This document shows positions 62,826 through 64,000 of a stretch of DNA of 64,000 bases, one piece after another. The stretch is from Ochrobactrum sp. BTU1 (GTDB taxonomy: Bacteria > Pseudomonadota > Alphaproteobacteria > Rhizobiales > Rhizobiaceae). Location of the stretch: NCBI GenBank assembly GCA_018798825.1, contig CP076355.1, positions 1,523,501 through 1,587,500 on the forward strand. The letters run 5' to 3'. A program made the translations under genes and the position numbers. A model generated the notes under the pieces. That model did not search any database, was not told the origin of the DNA, and saw only the letters and a program-made list of their open reading frames with translations. Position 1 is the stretch's first letter, and every line of letters begins with the position of its first letter.

Positions 62826-63542
62826 CTAGATTTGGCTGGCGTTTGAGGATGCCGCCGGATTACGGCGTGCAGCACGCACCTGCATACGCAACCGGTCCGG
62901 ACCGCAGGCGTTGTCGCCCGCATTAGAACTGCCAAATGTTACCGCTTCTTCTTCCCAGATACGGTCGAGAGCAGCCAGATCGTCGGGATCATCCTCTTCC
63001 TGGCGCAGCAATTCACCCAGCAACTTTTCATCAGGCTTCACGCGGCCAAGATGCGAAATTGCAGCAAACGCATTGGCATAGATTGAGCGCCGCTTGCGCA
63101 GGCGTTCGCCGATGGCTGTGGTGATGTGCGCAGTCTGCGCCAGCAGATCGTGGATTTCTTCCGGCGAACGCGTCGACAAGAATTCAAGAAACAGCGGCAG
63201 ATAATCCGGCAGTTCCTTGGCATCAATGTCGAAGCCGTTTTCCTCATACATCTTCAAAAGATCAACCATTGCCTGACCACGATCGCGGCTTTCGCCATGC
63301 ACATGTTCAAACAGGTGCAGAGACAGCGCGCGGGTGCGATCAAACAGATGCACGTAACGCTCCTGTGCCTCGTAGAGATCGCCTTTGCAAAGGTCATCGA
63401 TCAAATTGTCGAGTAACTTATGGATTCCGGGCGAAAGACTGGGGTCGCTGGCGACAGCGGCTTTCAGTTCCTCACGTCCAGACTGGACGTCCTTCGAAGG
63501 ATAGGACAGCAGAAGCGATATGATTTTCAGAGCCCTGTTCAT
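62826..63542 (-). CDS. narJ: Nitrate reductase molybdenum cofactor assembly chaperone
   Basis: Protein of 238 residues of the NarJ/TorD family: ALKIISLLLSYPSKDVQ, YVHLFDRTRALSLHLFEHVHGESRDRG (in two parts) and LPDYLPLFLEFLS. It binds apo-NarG and supports molybdenum cofactor insertion. ATG at 63542 overlaps the narH stop (TAATG); GGGAG lies upstream. The C-terminal tail is long and charged. Confidence 0.95.
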   Translation of the reverse strand: MNRALKIISLLLSYPSKDVQSGREELKAAVASDPSLSPGIHKLLDNLIDDLCKGDLYEAQERYVHLFDRTRALSLHLFEHVHGESRDRGQAMVDLLKMYEENGFDIDAKELPDYLPLFLEFLSTRSPEEIHDLLAQTAHITTAIGERLRKRRSIYANAFAAISHLGRVKPDEKLLGELLRQEEDDPDDLAALDRIWEEEAVTFGSSNAGDNACGPDRLRMQVRAARRNPAASSNASQI

Positions 63543-64000
63543 TATACCTGCTCCCTGAAAATATCGGTCGGTGTCTGCACGACCTTCTGACGCTTTGAAC
63601 CGAACAGATCTTCCGTGGAAGAACCACCCGAGCAACCATTGCCAAAGGTGAAGCCACAGGAACCATGCAGATCATAGGCATCTTCCGTGACTTCACGATG
63701 CGTTGTTGGGATGACGAAGCGATCCTCATAATTGGCAATTGCCATCAGCTGGTACATCTCTTCGATCATGCCGCTGCTCATGCCGACACGATCAGCAATT
63801 GCTTCATCAATGACACCATCGATGGTCTTGGTGCGCATGTAGGAGCGCATTGCCAACATGCGTTCAAGCGCCGAGATAACCGGCTCTTCCTTACCAGCGG
63901 TCAGAAGATTGGCGAGATAGCGGACCGGAATACGCATCGAGCGAACATCCGGCAACGGACCATCCATGCCAAGCTTGCCCGCAGCAGCAGCCGACTGAAG
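63542..64000 (-). CDS. narH: Respiratory nitrate reductase beta subunit, C-terminal part
   Basis: The last 152 residues of NarH run from the window edge to the TAA at 63542-63544. The stretch KLGMDGPLPDVRSMRIPVRY, LANLLTAGKEEPVISALERM and VIPTTHREVTEDAYDLHGSC is characteristic of NarH ends. The Fe-S binding N-terminal part lies outside. It precedes narJ, narI and the isomerase in the usual order. Confidence 0.95.
   Translation of the reverse strand, partial: LQSAAAAGKLGMDGPLPDVRSMRIPVRYLANLLTAGKEEPVISALERMLAMRSYMRTKTIDGVIDEAIADRVGMSSGMIEEMYQLMAIANYEDRFVIPTTHREVTEDAYDLHGSCGFTFGNGCSGGSSTEDLFGSKRQKVVQTPTDIFREQV

Overview
The window looks like chromosome from an alphaproteobacterium of the Brucella/Ochrobactrum type (Brucellaceae, Hyphomicrobiales). 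This is inferred from gene content and protein style: class Ib ribonucleotide reductase, NnrS with pseudoazurin, narGHJI with a built-in prolyl isomerase gene, many periplasmic-binding-protein importers, and a full-consensus CtrA site. I see no rRNA, tRNA, CRISPR array, intact prophage or intact insertion sequence.

Layout. Positions 1-1.3 kb are the eroded edge of a mobile region: a HicA toxin, an AlpA-type regulator, and fused remnants of a DNA adenine methylase and a conjugative relaxase. Positions 1.4-10.9 kb hold a catabolic island with a polar amino-acid ABC importer, an AbgB-like M20 amidohydrolase, two SDR oxidoreductases, an IclR regulator, a polysaccharide-deacetylase-fold hydrolase and an orphan binding protein; two near-identical palindromes tie the IclR gene to the orphan binding protein. 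At 10.9-15.5 kb is nrdHIEF behind a cobalamin riboswitch. At 15.6-25.2 kb are an SDR, an iron-type alcohol dehydrogenase, an NCS2-like permease, a CDF-like protein, nnrS with pseudoazurin under an FNR-type box, and an SbmA/BacA-like ABC protein behind a CtrA box.

Positions 25.2-40.6 kb form an amino-sugar system. A minus-strand block encodes a sugar ABC importer and a Gfo/Idh dehydrogenase. A divergent plus-strand block encodes a cytoplasmic GH20 hexosaminidase, an MFS carrier, CutC, an RpiR/DeoR chimeric regulator, an AgaS-like SIS deaminase, a ROK kinase, NagA and a GatZ/KbaZ protein. The likely route is import, glycosidic cleavage, 6-phosphorylation, deacetylation, deamination/isomerisation and then the tagatose-phosphate branch.

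Positions 40.6-54.3 kb hold two parallel operons, each divergent from its own Lrp/AsnC regulator and each with a complete polar amino-acid ABC importer. One carries CtlX, DDAH and an M20 amidohydrolase; the other carries a RocB-like peptidase and ornithine cyclodeaminase. Together they suggest scavenging of arginine, methylarginine or citrulline through ornithine to proline. A ProP osmolyte symporter follows.

Positions 56-64 kb serve anaerobic respiration. A UbiX/UbiD pair and the oxygen-independent ubiquinone genes ubiT-ubiU-ubiV diverge from one FNR-type box. They are followed on the opposite strand by the end of a nitrate reductase operon (narH partial, narJ, narI, a parvulin isomerase and a DUF2478 protein).
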